A stretch of 15,432 nt of DNA, taken from the NCBI GenBank assembly GCA_038747915.1, contig JBCDJJ010000086.1, positions 1 through 15,432 of the forward strand, written 5' to 3'. The stretch comes from JBCDAP01 sp038747915. Lineage in GTDB: Bacteria; Planctomycetota; Phycisphaerae; Phycisphaerales; UBA1924. The translations under genes were made by a program, and so were the position numbers. Shown one piece after another: positions 6,973 to 15,431 of the stretch. A model generated the notes under the pieces. The model was given only the letters and a program-made list of their open reading frames with translations. It did no database searches and was not told the DNA's origin. Each line of letters starts with the position of its first letter. Position 1 is the first letter of the stretch.

Positions 6973-9900
6973 ATGAGCACGATCGACCGTTGCCCATCGA
7001 AAGCCGATCTCCACGAGGACGCCAGCGCGTCCGAGCTGACCGCGCGCGAGGTGTCGGCCGCGACGGGCAAGGCGTACTGGAAGAGCCTCGACGATCTCGC
7101 GGGCACCGACGAGTTCCAGAGTTTCGTGCACCGTGAGTTCCCGGCGCAGGCGAGCGAGCTGCTCGACTCGACCCGTCGCGGGTTCTTGAAGCTGATGGGC
7201 GCGAGTCTGGCGCTCGCGGGCGCCGCGACGATTCCGGCGTGTCGCCGGCCGGACCACAAGATCCTGCCGTACGCCGACGAGCCCGAGCACATCATCCACG
7301 GCACCCCGCTGTACTACGCGACGGCATTGCCCATCCCGGGCGGTGGCGCCGAGGGTGTGCTGGTCGAGACGTTCGAGGGGCGGCCGACGAAGCTCGAGGG
7401 CAACCCGCTTCACCCGCGGAACAAGGGCACGCTGAGCGTGTATGCGCAGGCGAGCATTCTGGACCTGTACGACCCGGACCGTGATCCGGTGCTGATCAAC
7501 GAACTGCGTACGAAACGCGGCGAGGGCCCGCGGGCCACGGGCATCCAGAACTTCCGCGCCTCGGTCGCCGACCGGTTCGTGCGGTTTGATGCGACAGGCG
7601 GCGAGGAGCTGGTCTTCCTGGTGGAGGATGTGACCTCGCCGACGCGTGACCGGCTTATCGGCGAACTGAAGCGGCGCTGGCCGGGCGCACAGTGGTTCGT
7701 TGATCCGGAGCGTCGAGGTGTGGGTTCGCCTCATGCGCAGCCGAGCGACCTCTCACGGGCGGATGTCGTGCTCACGCTCGATGATGATTTCCTCGGAGAT
7801 GCGTACGAACTCGAGGCCAAGCGAACGTGGGGCGAGCATCGCATCCGCGAGGGTGACACGGTCGGGTCTCGCGCGCGTGAAACGCGGATGAGCCGTCTGT
7901 ACACGGTCGAGAGCCGGATGAGCGTGACGGGCGGCCAGGCCGATCACCGGGTGGCGGTCCGGCCGTCGCTGCTCCCGAGGGTAGCGCTCGCGATCGCGAA
8001 GTCGGTCGCGCAGAAGGCGCGGACGCGGACCGGGGGCCAGATTGCGCAGGCGCTCCGTGGGGTACAGGTCGAGCCTCCCGTGGGCGTCGATCCGGCGTGG
8101 ATCGAGGCGGTGGCGACCGACCTGGCGGTCGCGGCGCAGCGCGGGCCTGGCTCCGCTGTCGTGCGCGCGTCGATGGCCAGCCCGTGGCTCGCCGCGCTCG
8201 CCACGGGCATCAACATGATGCTGGGCGTGGATGACGCGGCCTATACCTCCGATCTCAGTCGGAGCGGGTCGATTCCGTCACTCCTTGCGTTCGCGCAGGC
8301 GATCGCGGCGCCGAACATCGAGACGGTGGTGGTGATCGGGAGCAACCCGGCGTTCACGGCACCGCCCGGGCTCGGGCTGGTCGAGGCGCTCGAGCGCGTG
8401 CCGGAACTGATCGTGCTCGGCGGGCCGAACGAGACCGCGGAGATCGCCTCGCGCGATGGGTCGGCCGGGGCGTACCTCGCGCGGTCGCACGCGCTCGAGG
8501 CTTGGGGCGATGCGCAGGACCACGCGCGGGCCTACTCGGTCGTGCAGCCGATGATCCGCCCGCTCTTCGACACGATGAGCGATCTCGAGCTGCTCGCGAC
8601 GATCGCGCTCGCCGGTGTGGATGGCCGGCGTGTGGATGCTTACGAACTGGTCCGCGACACCGCGCGCGCTGTCTTGGCGGGCACCGACTTCGAGACCGCG
8701 TGGAAGCGCACGGTGCATGACGGCGTGGCGGTGAACCCGCCGGCGCTCCGTGGCGCGGCGCGGAACGAGGAGCGGACGCGCAACGAGGTCATTCTTCGTG
8801 CGATGAACGCCGCGCTGGCGACACCGGCCGAAGCGCCTGATGCGGAGAGTATCGAGCTGGTGGTCGAGCCCGACCGCCGCGTGCAGGGGGGGCGGTTCGC
8901 GAACAACGGGTGGCTCCAGGAGCTGCCCGACGCGGTGACCAAGGTGACCTGGGACAACCCGGTGCTGATGAACGCCGCGACGGCCGAGCGGCTCGGGCTC
9001 CGCGACAGCCGGAAGCTGCGCGGCCCGGAGTACAGCCGTGTCGATAGAGCCCGTGTCGCGGTGACCGAGCAGATCGGTGGCCAGGCGGTGGAGCGCACCA
9101 TCGAGGCGCCGATCTGGATCAGCCCCGGCATGGCGGATGGCGTCGTGATCGCGCAGTTCGGCCAGGGACGGACCGTGGGCGGGCGTGTGGCCCGCGGCAC
9201 GGGGATCGACGTGTGCCCGCTGCTCACAGCGGAGGTCGTGGAGCAGGGGTGGACGAGCGCGGTCTCGATCGAGCGGGCGGGCGGTTCGCCGTACCTGATC
9301 GCTTCGACGCAGGACCACTGGTCGATGGAAGGCCGGGCCCTCGTGCGCGAGGTCGACCTGCCCGCGTGGCGGGAGTTCGGCGATACCGACTATCAGGCCG
9401 ACAAGCACTACGGCAAAGACAACTACGGCAACCGGCGCGATGTGAACTTCGCGGCGACCTTCGGTCCGGAAGGTCATACACCGGCGAACCGAGGCGCGTA
9501 TCAGCAGGATCAACACATCCTGTACACCGAGGTGCTGCGCGACGAGCGCGGCCGCCCGGTGAAAGATCCGGTGACGGGCGGGCCGATGCAGCTGCGCGAG
9601 AAGACGGTGCAGCGGGACAGCCGCGGCCGCGTGCTCGTGGATGACGACGGCAACGCCGTGCCGGTGGACCCCGGCGAAGACTTCGCGGGGTGGCCGACCA
9701 AGTCCACCGGCGAGATGCCCAAGACCGACACCGACCGCAACAAGTACTGGGGCCGCGTGGTCGGCAAGCTCAACGACTATGGCCGTCGTGTGCAGCAGTG
9801 GGGCATGACGATCGACCTCACCAAGTGCACCGGGTGCTCGGGGTGCATCACCGCGTGTCAGGCGGAGAACAACATCCCCATCGTCGGCAAGGTCGAGATC

Positions 9901-10926
9901 GCCAAGGGCCGCGAGATGCACTGGCTGCGGATCGACCGCTACTACGCCGGCGGCGACCAGGGCGATGGGCACCAGGCGCCGGGTGAGGCTGTCGACATGG
10001 TCGTGCAGCCGGTGACGTGCCTGCACTGCGAGAACGCGCCGTGCGAGGTGGTGTGCCCGGTCAACGCGACGGTGCACGGCCCCGAGGGCACCAACAACAT
10101 GTCCTACAACCGGTGCATCGGCACGCGGTACTGCTCCAACAACTGCCCGTACAAGGTGCGCCGGTTCAACTACTTCGATTACGCGACCAAGCAGTTCGAG
10201 GGCAACATCGAGGGTGTCGGCGTGCACGCGAAGGGCAACGCGATCGAGCCGGCGAGCGATCATCGCGTGGTCGGCGGGCCCGACAACCCCGGCGCGACGC
10301 TCACACGCAACGATAACTTCGTGCCGCCGCGCTTCCGCGAGAAGGTGGCCGAGGTCACCGTGCTCAAGAACAACCCGCACGTGACGGTGCGCTCGCGCGG
10401 TGTCATGGAGAAGTGCACCTACTGCGTGCAGCGGATCAATCAGGCGCGGTACGAGACCAAGCTGCAAGACCTCGACTTCATCCCCGATGGCTTCTTCAAA
10501 GCGGCGTGCGAGTCGGCGTGCGCGACGGGTGCGATCGTCTTCGGCGACATCTACGACACGCAGTCGAACGGTGGGAAGGGCTCGGCGGTGCTGCAGCAGC
10601 GTCAGTCGCAGCGCGGGTACGAGCTGCTCGGCTATCTGAACGCTCGTCCTCGAACGACGCACATGCTGCGGGTCCGCAACCCCAACCCCGACTACATCGA
10701 GATGCTCGCCGCCCGCGAGCCGGAGGATCGCAAGGACGGTCCACGCCCGAATCGCGATCGGCAGGAACGATGGAGCTATCCGTGGTGGGAGCCCGGTGAT
10801 CCCCATGGTGGTCACGGGCACGGCTCGGACCATCACGGTGACGACCACTCGGATCACTCGAACAAGGATGGGCACGTGATGAGCCTGCCCGTGCTCGGCC
10901 AGACGCTTCAGGGGGCCCTCGCGTGA
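6973..10926 (+). CDS. actB: Alternative Complex III iron-sulfur/molybdopterin-fold subunit ActB
   Basis: ActB is the large periplasmic subunit that hands quinol electrons to the hemes. The start region holds AYWKSLDDLAG and REFP, conserved in ActB, then a Tat-like RRGFLKLMGASLALAGA (Arg68-Arg69). A long molybdopterin-oxidoreductase-fold half follows; in this family it binds no Mo cofactor. The C-terminal half has ferredoxin motifs with 15 Cys: 952/955/958/962, 1016/1019/1024/1028, 1048/1054/1058 and 1148/1151/1179/1183. The third motif reads CIGTRYCSNNCP with Thr1051 where a fourth Cys would sit, fitting three [4Fe-4S] and one [3Fe-4S]. At 1317 residues it is longer than the roughly 1000 usual; extra loops lie near 857-900 and 1070-1130. 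The tail (1277-1301) is His-rich. Start: ATG 6973 has GAGG nine bases upstream; ATG 6931, overlapping the actA stop, is the alternative. It overlaps actC by 4 bp. Confidence 0.95.
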   Translation: MSTIDRCPSKADLHEDASASELTAREVSAATGKAYWKSLDDLAGTDEFQSFVHREFPAQASELLDSTRRGFLKLMGASLALAGAATIPACRRPDHKILPYADEPEHIIHGTPLYYATALPIPGGGAEGVLVETFEGRPTKLEGNPLHPRNKGTLSVYAQASILDLYDPDRDPVLINELRTKRGEGPRATGIQNFRASVADRFVRFDATGGEELVFLVEDVTSPTRDRLIGELKRRWPGAQWFVDPERRGVGSPHAQPSDLSRADVVLTLDDDFLGDAYELEAKRTWGEHRIREGDTVGSRARETRMSRLYTVESRMSVTGGQADHRVAVRPSLLPRVALAIAKSVAQKARTRTGGQIAQALRGVQVEPPVGVDPAWIEAVATDLAVAAQRGPGSAVVRASMASPWLAALATGINMMLGVDDAAYTSDLSRSGSIPSLLAFAQAIAAPNIETVVVIGSNPAFTAPPGLGLVEALERVPELIVLGGPNETAEIASRDGSAGAYLARSHALEAWGDAQDHARAYSVVQPMIRPLFDTMSDLELLATIALAGVDGRRVDAYELVRDTARAVLAGTDFETAWKRTVHDGVAVNPPALRGAARNEERTRNEVILRAMNAALATPAEAPDAESIELVVEPDRRVQGGRFANNGWLQELPDAVTKVTWDNPVLMNAATAERLGLRDSRKLRGPEYSRVDRARVAVTEQIGGQAVERTIEAPIWISPGMADGVVIAQFGQGRTVGGRVARGTGIDVCPLLTAEVVEQGWTSAVSIERAGGSPYLIASTQDHWSMEGRALVREVDLPAWREFGDTDYQADKHYGKDNYGNRRDVNFAATFGPEGHTPANRGAYQQDQHILYTEVLRDERGRPVKDPVTGGPMQLREKTVQRDSRGRVLVDDDGNAVPVDPGEDFAGWPTKSTGEMPKTDTDRNKYWGRVVGKLNDYGRRVQQWGMTIDLTKCTGCSGCITACQAENNIPIVGKVEIAKGREMHWLRIDRYYAGGDQGDGHQAPGEAVDMVVQPVTCLHCENAPCEVVCPVNATVHGPEGTNNMSYNRCIGTRYCSNNCPYKVRRFNYFDYATKQFEGNIEGVGVHAKGNAIEPASDHRVVGGPDNPGATLTRNDNFVPPRFREKVAEVTVLKNNPHVTVRSRGVMEKCTYCVQRINQARYETKLQDLDFIPDGFFKAACESACATGAIVFGDIYDTQSNGGKGSAVLQQRQSQRGYELLGYLNARPRTTHMLRVRNPNPDYIEMLAAREPEDRKDGPRPNRDRQERWSYPWWEPGDPHGGHGHGSDHHGDDHSDHSNKDGHVMSLPVLGQTLQGALA

Positions 10927-12524
10927 CCACGTTCGACCCCGACAAAGCGCAGGCGCTCGGCCTGGTGGCGCCCGGCGATCGGACCCGGGAGTATCACCCC
11001 GAGACGATCGACGGCACCATCACCGACGACCCAGCGGCCGAGGTGCCGATCGTGCTGGGCAACCGGGACCACAAGTCGGTCACCGACACGGTCTGCGGGT
11101 GGATCGAGCAGGGCACGCCGGCGTGGTGGCCGATGGCCTTCTTCATCGCGAGCCAGCTTGCCGGCGTGGCGACCGTCGCGATTCTGTACCTGATCATCAC
11201 CGGTGTGGGCGTGTGGGGCCTGCAGAACCCGGTGATGTGGGGGTGGGCGATCGTCAACTTCGTGTGGTGGGTCGGCATCGGCCACGCGGGGACGCTGATC
11301 TCGGCGATCTTGTGCCTGCTCAAGCAGAAGTGGCGTGTGTCGATCAACCGGTTCGCGGAGGCGATGACGATCTTCGCGGTGGTGTGCGCGGGCACGTTCC
11401 CGGGGATTCACGTCGGCCGGGTGTGGTTCGCGTGGTTCCTGTTCCCGATCCCCAACTACAACTGGATCTGGCCGAACTTCCGCAGCCCGCTGCTGTGGGA
11501 TGTGTTCGCGGTCGGCACGTACTTCACGGTGTCGCTGCTGTTCTGGTACATGGGCATGATCCCTGATCTCGCGGTGATGCGTGATCGGGCGCTGCGGCGG
11601 TTCCGCGAGAGCCGCGCGTACGGCATCTGGGCGCCGCACCCTCTGCCGGGAGCGGTGAAGCGGTGGCGGCTGTCGATCCCGACGAACAAGATCGCGTCGT
11701 ACGTGTACGGTTTCTTCTCGATGGGGTGGCGGTACTCGGCGCGGGGGTGGCACACCTACGAGAAGGCGTATCTGCTGCTGGCGGGTCTGGCGACGCCGCT
11801 CGTGCTGAGTGTGCACTCGGTGGTGTCGTTCGACTTTGCTGTGTCGATTCTGCCCGGATGGCACACGACGATCTTCCCACCGTACTTCGTGGCGGGGGCG
11901 GTGTTCTCCGGGTTCGCGATGGTGCTGACGCTGCTGATCCCATTCCGCGAGCTCTACCCGGGGATGAAAGATTTCGTGACGTCTCGCACGATCGAGAACA
12001 TGTGCAAGATCATCACGATCACAGGCTCGATGGTGGGCTTCGCGTACATCATGGAGTTCTTCATCGCCTGGTACGGCGGGAACCCCTACGAGCAGGAGGC
12101 GTTCATCATCCGTGCGTTCGGGCCGTACTGGTGGGCGTACTGGGCGATGTTCCTGTGCAACGTGATCTCGCCGCAGGTGTTCTGGTTCAAGTGGGCACGG
12201 ACGACAATCCCGTTCATCTTCGTGATCACGATCTTCGTGAACATCGGGATGTGGTTCGAGCGGTTCGTGATCGTGAGCACGTTGGGCGCCGACTTCCTGC
12301 CCGGCTCGTGGGGCTACTACAACCCGACGCTGATCGACATCCTCACGTTCGTGGGTTCGATGGGCATCTTCATGAGCCTGTTCCTGCTGTTCGCCCGGTT
12401 CATCCCGATGATGCCGATGGCGGAGATCAAAGCGGTGATGCCGCAGGCGAACCCGCACCGGCACGACGACCACGCCAATGGTCACGCCGGCGACCGCGAG
12501 CACGGAGGCCAGGGTCATGGCTGA
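10923..12524 (+). CDS. actC: Alternative Complex III membrane subunit ActC (NrfD-like)
   Basis: ActC is a polytopic NrfD/PsrC-type protein that holds the quinol oxidation site. The 533-residue product has about ten membrane helices after a hydrophilic N-terminus of some 65 residues. Family blocks are WWVGIGHAGTLISAIL (115-130, His121), AGTFPGIHVGRVWFAW (156-171, His163), SVHSVVSFDFAVSILPGWH (296-314, His298 and Asp304) and FWYMGMIPDLAVMRDRA. The start is GTG at 10923 inside GTGA, overlapping the actB stop by 4 bp, with AGGGGG (10910-10915) seven bases upstream; this indicates translational coupling. The last 23 residues (511-533) carry six His among Asp, Gly and Asn, unlike the rest of the protein. 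It overlaps actD by 8 bp. Confidence 0.95.
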   Translation: MTTFDPDKAQALGLVAPGDRTREYHPETIDGTITDDPAAEVPIVLGNRDHKSVTDTVCGWIEQGTPAWWPMAFFIASQLAGVATVAILYLIITGVGVWGLQNPVMWGWAIVNFVWWVGIGHAGTLISAILCLLKQKWRVSINRFAEAMTIFAVVCAGTFPGIHVGRVWFAWFLFPIPNYNWIWPNFRSPLLWDVFAVGTYFTVSLLFWYMGMIPDLAVMRDRALRRFRESRAYGIWAPHPLPGAVKRWRLSIPTNKIASYVYGFFSMGWRYSARGWHTYEKAYLLLAGLATPLVLSVHSVVSFDFAVSILPGWHTTIFPPYFVAGAVFSGFAMVLTLLIPFRELYPGMKDFVTSRTIENMCKIITITGSMVGFAYIMEFFIAWYGGNPYEQEAFIIRAFGPYWWAYWAMFLCNVISPQVFWFKWARTTIPFIFVITIFVNIGMWFERFVIVSTLGADFLPGSWGYYNPTLIDILTFVGSMGIFMSLFLLFARFIPMMPMAEIKAVMPQANPHRHDDHANGHAGDREHGGQGHG

Positions 12525-13170
12525 GTCGGGATCGACCTATCCATCGCACACGCCGTTCACCGACGAGTTTGCCAACGGCGACACCGAGGTGTTGCTGGAC
12601 CCTGTGCGTCCGGGCGAGCCGCTTTCGGGGCAGGCGTCGGGCGAGCTGTGGGGCGTGCTGGCGGAGTTCGACTCACCGGCGAGCGTATCCGAGGCGGCCC
12701 AGGCCATCCGCGAGGCGGGGTACACCAAGTACGACGTGTACTCGTCGTACCCGATTCATGAGATGGAGGAGCGGCTCGGGCTCGGACTCTCGAACATCAC
12801 CTACTTCACCGGCGCCGGGGCGCTCGCGGGTTTCACGATCGCCATGACGATGCAATGGTTCATGAACAGCGTGGACTACCAGTTCGTCACCGCGGGCAAA
12901 CCGCTGTTCGCGTGGGAGCAGTTCCTGCCGGTGACGTTCGAGCTGAGTGTGCTGCTCGCCGCCACCTCGACGATCGCCGGCATGTTCATCTTGAACGGTC
13001 TGCCGCGACACCATCACGCGCTCCTTCAGAACCGGACGTTCGTGGAGCGCGCGCACGACGATGGGGTGCTGGTGGCGATCGAGGCGCGTGATGCGAAGTT
13101 CGACGCGGACCAGACGGTGCGGATGCTGAACGAGCTTGGGGCGACCTCGGTCGAGATGGTGGAAGCATGA
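12517..13170 (+). CDS. actD: Alternative Complex III subunit ActD (DUF3341)
   Basis: ActD is a small membrane subunit contacting the quinol-oxidising core. The 217-residue protein shows the DUF3341 plan: a soluble alpha/beta part (LAEFDSPASVSEAAQAIREAGY, then YDVYSSYPIHEMEERLGL), a first helix (about 98-114, ITYFTGAGALAGFTIAM), the block GKPLFAWEQFLPVTFELSVLLAA leading into the second helix, and a C-terminal soluble segment ending LNELGATSVEMVEA. The ATG at 12517 has GGAGG (12504-12508) eight bases upstream and overlaps the actC stop by 8 bp. Its own stop overlaps the actE ATG (ATGA). Length and features are normal for the family. Confidence 0.93.
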   Translation: MAESGSTYPSHTPFTDEFANGDTEVLLDPVRPGEPLSGQASGELWGVLAEFDSPASVSEAAQAIREAGYTKYDVYSSYPIHEMEERLGLGLSNITYFTGAGALAGFTIAMTMQWFMNSVDYQFVTAGKPLFAWEQFLPVTFELSVLLAATSTIAGMFILNGLPRHHHALLQNRTFVERAHDDGVLVAIEARDAKFDADQTVRMLNELGATSVEMVEA

Positions 13171-14066
13171 GGCGGACAAAGGCACCAGGAACCAGGCATC
13201 GGGCATCAGGGCAGAAGCGCGTGCTTGCAGCGTGCGGGCTCGTCGTAGTGGCAGCACTCGCGGGGTGTCGCGGGGATACGTCCGATGCGCCGCCGCGGCG
13301 GTTCTTCCCCGACATGGATTACCAGCCGAAGTACAAGCCGCAGGCGGAATCGCGCTTCTTCCGTGACTTCACGGTGCCCGAGGGCGAAGCGGAAGCGGGT
13401 GTGGAGTATGGCCGCACCGCCCGCGAGCCGGTGCCCGGGACGGTGCCGTTCGGGCGTCGCGCGCACCTCGACATCATCCAGGCGATCTCCGGCGGTCGGC
13501 CGGCGGTGGTGGATGCTGCCGGCGAGCGGTCGTGGCTCGGCGAGCTCGATCCACGGATCTTCGAGGGCCGCGAGCAGGACGGTTCGTACGTCGCCCGGAT
13601 CCCGATCCCGGTAGACGACGAGTTGATGGCGCTGGGCAAGAAACAGTGGGACATCTACTGCACGGTGTGCCACGGCGCGACCGCTGTGGGCGGCGATCAG
13701 TCGGGCATGGTCGGGCTTCGGTGGCAGTACGCCATCCCGAACCTGCACGCCGCCCAGTACCAGGCGGGCGCGGGCGGCGAGCAGTCGATGGATGGCTACC
13801 TGTACAACATCATCCGCAATGGCCTCAAGAACACCGGCGGGGCGGGCTTGGAGTACCGCATGCCGCCCTACGGCAACCGCATCGACACGCGCGAGGCGTG
13901 GGCGACCGTGGCCTATCTTCGAGCGCTTCAGCTCGCGCGGCGGGCTCGGCCCGACCTGCTCGACGAGGCCACGCGTCAGCGGCTCGACGAGCAGCGGGCG
14001 CAGGCGGCGCCGCCGACGACGAGCGCGGTGCTCGCTGCTGAAGTCACCACAGGGAGCGATCGATGA
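13167..14066 (+). CDS. actE: Alternative Complex III monoheme cytochrome c lipoprotein ActE
   Basis: ActE is a lipid-anchored periplasmic cytochrome c, a likely exit point for electrons. From the ATG at 13167, which overlaps the actD stop as ATGA, a signal peptide leads to the lipobox LAGC with Cys34. Then come conserved ActE blocks MDYQPKYKP, REPVPGTVPFGRRAHL and a class I cytochrome c domain with CTVCH at 165-169; Met232 in YRMPPYG is the likely distal ligand. The first 18 residues (MRRTKAPGTRHRASGQKR) form an unusually long basic n-region encoded by a degenerate heptamer repeat. An alternative GTG at 13221 gives a more typical signal peptide (MLAACGLVVVAALAGC), but its RBS is weak. At 299 residues it is somewhat large. 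The stop overlaps the actF ATG. Confidence 0.92.
   Translation: MRRTKAPGTRHRASGQKRVLAACGLVVVAALAGCRGDTSDAPPRRFFPDMDYQPKYKPQAESRFFRDFTVPEGEAEAGVEYGRTAREPVPGTVPFGRRAHLDIIQAISGGRPAVVDAAGERSWLGELDPRIFEGREQDGSYVARIPIPVDDELMALGKKQWDIYCTVCHGATAVGGDQSGMVGLRWQYAIPNLHAAQYQAGAGGEQSMDGYLYNIIRNGLKNTGGAGLEYRMPPYGNRIDTREAWATVAYLRALQLARRARPDLLDEATRQRLDEQRAQAAPPTTSAVLAAEVTTGSDR
13182..13209 (+). repeat. Degenerate tandem heptanucleotide repeat inside actE
   Basis: Four consecutive 7-base units start at 13182, 13189, 13196 and 13203, each a variant of GCAYCAG (for example GCACCAG and GCATCAG). The period is not a multiple of three, so the encoded peptide is not periodic. The run sits within codons 6-15 of actE, in the basic region before the hydrophobic signal-peptide core. 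Confidence 0.7.
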
Positions 14067-15349
14067 GCACGCTCGGTATGCCGCGGGAACGCGTCTTCGC
14101 GGATGAGAACATCCGCCTCGGCACCTCGGTGGGCCGTGGTCTGTCGGGCGGGCTGCTCGTGATCGGGCTGGCGGGCGTGGTCACGACCGTGATCGCGGGG
14201 CTTGTGCTCGGCGTCGGCGCCGCGCGGGTCGTGCTGCACGCGCTGCACACGGGATTCGTGATCTCCATCGGTCTCTCGCTGGGCGGGCTCGTGTGGACGA
14301 TGATCCTGCAGGCGATGAACGCGGGGTGGGCGATCGTGGCCCGGCGGCAGTTCGAGAATCTGATGAGCCTGATGTGGGTGGGCCTGGTGATGCTGGTCGG
14401 CATCGTCATCCTGCAGGCAGTGTACGTGAACACGTTGTGGGATCCCGCGAGCGAAGAGGCGCAGTACGGCCCCTTCCTGTGGCGGTGGATGAACCCGGTG
14501 TACGTCGATGGCGATGTGCTTTACGACCACAAGCTCCCGTTCCTCAATGTGCCGTTCTTCATCATCCGTCAGGTGCTCTACGCCGCGGTCTGGCTCGCGC
14601 TCGCCGGTGTGATGTGGGGCCTCAGCCGCGGGCAAGATGAAGACGGCGACCGGTGGCGTTCCGCCAAGGCCGGGCGCGTGGCGTGCGTCGGTCTGCTGCT
14701 CTACGCGTTCACCACCGCGTTCGCGAGCTTCGACTGGGTGATGGGCCTGGACTTCCACTGGTTCAGCACGATGTTCGGCGTGTACTACTTCGCGGGCAAC
14801 GCGCTCGCCGCGGTCGCGATATGCATCCTCACGCTGCTCATCCTCCGGGGCACGGGCAAGCTCGCGGGGGCGTTCACCGAGGAGCACCTGCACGACCTGG
14901 GCAAGCTGCTCTTCGCGTTCACCGTGTTCTGGGCGTACATCAGCTTCAGCCAGTATTTCCTGATCTGGTATGCGAACATCCCCGAGGAGGCCCAGTTCTT
15001 CGCGGCTCGGCGCGAGCCGGGCACGATCTGGCACCCGCTGTCGATCGCGATCCCGCTGGGGCACTTCATCATCCCGTTCCTGGTGCTGCTGCCGCGGCCG
15101 GCTCGTCGGAGCGGCGTGGTGATCGGGGCAGTGTGCGTGTGGCTGCTGGTGTTCCACGTGATCGATCTGTTCTGGATGATCCGGCCCGAGGCGGGCGCCG
15201 ACGGGCTGTCGTGGATCGATCCGATCGCGATCGGCGGCATGCTCGCGATCTTCGTGGGCCTGTTCATCCGCAAGGTGGGCGACGGCCCGCTGATCCCGCT
15301 TCGTGATCCGCGCGAGCGCGATCTCCTGGGGCACAAGAACTACGTCTAG
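14063..15349 (+). CDS. actF: Alternative Complex III membrane subunit ActF (NrfD-like)
   Basis: ActF is the second polytopic NrfD-type membrane subunit, related to ActC and proposed to take part in coupling or assembly. The 428-residue product has about ten helices: the first near 28-52, then ALHTGFVISIGLSLGGLVW, a helix near 110-125, and a set from 165 to the C-terminus. Family signatures are ASFDWVMGLDFHWFSTMFGVYYFAGN and FWAYISFSQYFLIWYANIPEE, followed by PLGHFIIPFLVLLPR. The ATG at 14063 overlaps the actE stop as ATGA and has AGGGAG (14051-14056) six bases upstream. It ends in DLLGHKNYV. It is the last act gene seen here; oxidase genes often follow in other genomes, but the window ends 83 bases later. 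Confidence 0.94.
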   Translation: MSTLGMPRERVFADENIRLGTSVGRGLSGGLLVIGLAGVVTTVIAGLVLGVGAARVVLHALHTGFVISIGLSLGGLVWTMILQAMNAGWAIVARRQFENLMSLMWVGLVMLVGIVILQAVYVNTLWDPASEEAQYGPFLWRWMNPVYVDGDVLYDHKLPFLNVPFFIIRQVLYAAVWLALAGVMWGLSRGQDEDGDRWRSAKAGRVACVGLLLYAFTTAFASFDWVMGLDFHWFSTMFGVYYFAGNALAAVAICILTLLILRGTGKLAGAFTEEHLHDLGKLLFAFTVFWAYISFSQYFLIWYANIPEEAQFFAARREPGTIWHPLSIAIPLGHFIIPFLVLLPRPARRSGVVIGAVCVWLLVFHVIDLFWMIRPEAGADGLSWIDPIAIGGMLAIFVGLFIRKVGDGPLIPLRDPRERDLLGHKNYV

Positions 15350-15367
15350 AAGGCCGAGATCGGTGGC

Positions 15368-15387
15368 GGGGGGCGGCCAGGCCCCCC
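15368..15387 (+). other. G/C-run hairpin after actF
   Basis: GGGGGGC (15368-15374) pairs with GCCCCCC (15381-15387) around a GGCCAG loop and is followed by an A-run instead of a T-run. It may slow polymerase or protect the 3' end of the act transcript, but it is not a standard terminator on this strand. Confidence 0.5.
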
Positions 15388-15409
15388 CCAAAAAACACGA
15401 GAAAACCCC

Positions 15410-15431
15410 GGGGGGCGGGGGGACGCCCCCC
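15410..15431 (+). terminator. Possible terminator, cut by the window end
   Basis: GGGGGGCG (15410-15417) pairs with CGCCCCCC (15424-15431) around a GGGGGA loop. AAAACCCC lies just before the stem, so if GGGGTTTT follows beyond the edge this would be a symmetric bidirectional terminator. The missing downstream bases make this an inference. Confidence 0.4.

Noticed and set aside
8278..10875. Very long open frame (865 codons) on the minus strand opposite actB
   Set aside because: It lies wholly inside a well-supported gene; high GC content with strong third-position bias opens the antisense frame. Its translation is Arg/His/Val rich with no recognisable domain.
10908..12518. Long minus-strand open frame opposite actC
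   Set aside because: Shadow of the real gene; composition is dominated by Arg, His, Asp and Glu with no family features.
13976..15391. Long minus-strand open frame opposite actF
   Set aside because: Same GC-bias shadow; actF on the plus strand has clear family motifs and an RBS.
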